From SAR202 cluster bacterium (GTDB taxonomy: Bacteria; Chloroflexota; Dehalococcoidia; Lucifugimonadales; OSU-TB39): 64,000 nucleotides of DNA. The position numbers were made by a program, and so were the translations under genes. The stretch is taken from positions 62,001 to 126,000 of the forward strand of contig VFGY01000016.1 of assembly GCA_009392195.1 (NCBI GenBank), read 5' to 3'. The notes beneath the pieces were generated by a model that was not told the DNA's origin, searched no databases, and worked only from the letters and a program-made list of their open reading frames with translations. The stretch's first letter is position 1. Each line of letters opens with the position of its first letter. Below, one piece after another: positions 63,232 to 64,000 of this stretch.

Positions 63232-63351
63232 TAAATATTCCTAATATCAAATTTATGTTGTCTTTGGTTCCGTTTTTAGGATAATAATCCACAGTATATA
63301 TTTGGAAAACGATGTTGTCCAAAATCAAAGTTTTATATAGTGAATAATCTG

Positions 63352-63380
63352 TTGTATATGATTAAAAGTTTGTGTTATAT
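63352..63380 (+). promoter_or_regulatory. Candidate nuo operon promoter
   Basis: TTGTAT (63352-63357) and TTATAT (63375-63380) with a 17-base spacer. Transcription would start near 63387, about eight bases before the first nuoA ATG (63395), leaving almost no leader; nuoA also lacks a Shine-Dalgarno. Confidence 0.4.
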
Positions 63381-63394
63381 TTCAACCTGCTTAT

Positions 63395-63799
63395 ATGATG
63401 GAAAATTTTGATGAGTATTATCGCCAATATGGCCTTATAACAATCTTTTTGGCAATATCAATATCTGTGCCAGTGGGTATGATGTTGTTGTCTTGGGTTT
63501 TCTCCTTGATAGGGGTAAGACCTAGTGTCCCCAGTTCCGTAAAACAGAGCATATACGAATGCGGGTTTGAAACCGTGTCGGGGATGTGGGAAAGGTTCAA
63601 TTTCAGGTTTTACAGTTTTGCGATATTATTCGTTTTGTTTGATGTTGAAGCGATTTTTCTATTTCCTTGGGCTGCCCAATTTGGATATTTGTCTAAGGAA
63701 TTTGGTCTTTACATATTATTAGAGATGTTGGTTTTTATAGCGATTTTATTTTTTGGTTGGTTATATGCTTGGAAAAGAGGAGATCTTGAATGGACATAA
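63395..63799 (+). CDS. nuoA: NADH-quinone oxidoreductase subunit A
   Basis: A 134-residue, three-helix membrane subunit of complex I. The loop KQSIYECGFETVSGM (conserved Y-E-C-G) and FRFYSFAILFVLFDVEAIFLFPWA are diagnostic. It is the first gene of a nuo operon that runs off the window. Two adjacent ATGs (63395 and 63398) are possible. nuoB overlaps its end by 10 bases. Confidence 0.96.
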   Translation: MMENFDEYYRQYGLITIFLAISISVPVGMMLLSWVFSLIGVRPSVPSSVKQSIYECGFETVSGMWERFNFRFYSFAILFVLFDVEAIFLFPWAAQFGYLSKEFGLYILLEMLVFIAILFFGWLYAWKRGDLEWT

Positions 63800-64000
63800 A
63801 CTCTGGCCCTTATAATGGATCCCAATACGAATATGTAGAAAAAAGTTCAGAAGAACTAGATAAGTCAGAAGGTGAATACATAGATTTTCTCAAAACAAAT
63901 CGATTAAATCCGATCCCTGCTTTGGGCGATGTGATATCTAAAGAAGAATCGGAGGAAATTGATAGGAATATACTTTTAACTACATTTGACTCCTTAGTAG
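63790..64000 (+). CDS. nuoB: NADH-quinone oxidoreductase subunit B, 5' part
   Basis: A frame from ATG 63790 stays open to the window edge (70 codons). GGAG stands about eight bases upstream. The first 55 or so residues are a hydrophilic, acidic extension, then NILLTTFDSLV, which matches the N-terminal strand of NuoB before the Fe-S domain. The Cys ligands of the N2 cluster lie beyond the window. Ten-base overlap with nuoA is normal for nuo operons. Confidence 0.85.
   Translation, partial: MDINSGPYNGSQYEYVEKSSEELDKSEGEYIDFLKTNRLNPIPALGDVISKEESEEIDRNILLTTFDSLV

Noticed and set aside
1-64000. CRISPR arrays, insertion sequences, prophage genes, rRNA
   Set aside because: No spaced direct repeats, transposase, integrase, phage or rRNA sequence was found on either strand.
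1-64000. In-window selenoprotein with in-frame TGA
   Set aside because: I looked for genes broken by TGA where a Cys or Sec would be expected (including folK and the sdh and sod genes) and saw none; a systematic search was not possible.

Overview
The window is a visibly AT-rich bacterial chromosome segment with 65 supportable protein genes (the last cut by the window edge), one selenocysteine tRNA, no mobile element, no CRISPR array and no rRNA. Genes are dense, often overlap by 1 to 14 bases, and use TTG or GTG starts frequently, usually behind a clear Shine-Dalgarno. The mix points to a free-living marine bacterium, most likely Chloroflexota of the SAR202/Dehalococcoidia type: a succinate dehydrogenase with a CCG-domain anchor instead of cytochrome b subunits, a translin-like protein, a BNR/sortilin-like propeller, Ni-superoxide dismutase, a K+-dependent-type membrane pyrophosphatase, MEP-pathway isoprenoid genes with GGPP and phytoene/squalene synthases, and family-10-like glycosidase and amidohydrolase genes. 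That assignment is inference; no ribosomal marker is present.

Layout. 0-4.3 kb: a class I amidotransferase-like protein that has lost its catalytic residues, then sdhA-sdhB-sdhE. 4.3-14.2 kb: MFS transporter coupled to a large BNR propeller, YbaK-like deacylase, Gfo/Idh/MocA oxidoreductase, a membrane protein, and a 918-residue fusion of a permease with FG-GAP repeats and an ASPIC/UnbV domain. 14.2-19.1 kb: Kelch lipoprotein, family-10-like glycosidase, amidohydrolase and a small membrane protein. 19.1-21 kb: glnS and tRNA-Sec. 21-27.8 kb: a central-carbon operon with a 12S-type acyl-CoA carboxyltransferase, a small subunit, a 5S-type carboxyltransferase fused to a biotin domain, isocitrate dehydrogenase, malate dehydrogenase and a TPR lipoprotein. 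27.8-29.2 kb: folP-folK, the latter with a non-canonical or damaged start. 29.2-37.5 kb: Trm112-like, CopD-like, sbcD, glyQS, hppA, translin-like, rnhB and mnmA. 37.7-41.1 kb: small protein, ketopantoate reductase family, cupin, bidirectional terminator, then divergent sodN and sodX, and pcm. 41.2-47 kb: gatB-yvcK-secG facing ispD-ispF-cysS. 47-50.2 kb: Cys-nucleophile hydrolase, EVE protein, YIP1-like protein, exonuclease. 50.2-59.6 kb: type II glutamine synthetase, a second family-10-like protein, tatD and a complete SUF operon (sufB-C-D-U-rrf2-S-U2). 59.7-63.2 kb: nucleoside hydrolase, phytoene/squalene synthase, YjbQ and GGPP synthase. The window ends in nuoA and the start of nuoB.

Working together. 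Succinate dehydrogenase, malate and isocitrate dehydrogenases, the biotin carboxyltransferase pair and complex I form a respiratory C4/C3 core that may exchange carboxyl groups between methylmalonyl-CoA and oxaloacetate. The SUF operon, with its own Rrf2 regulator and a palindrome abutting its predicted -10 box, would supply the many Fe-S centres of SdhB/SdhE and Nuo. Ni-SOD with its dedicated protease handles superoxide. The main items for follow-up are the permease-UnbV fusion, the tRNA-Sec with two mismatched stem pairs, the two-SufU SUF operon, the transcarboxylase-like operon and the folK start.
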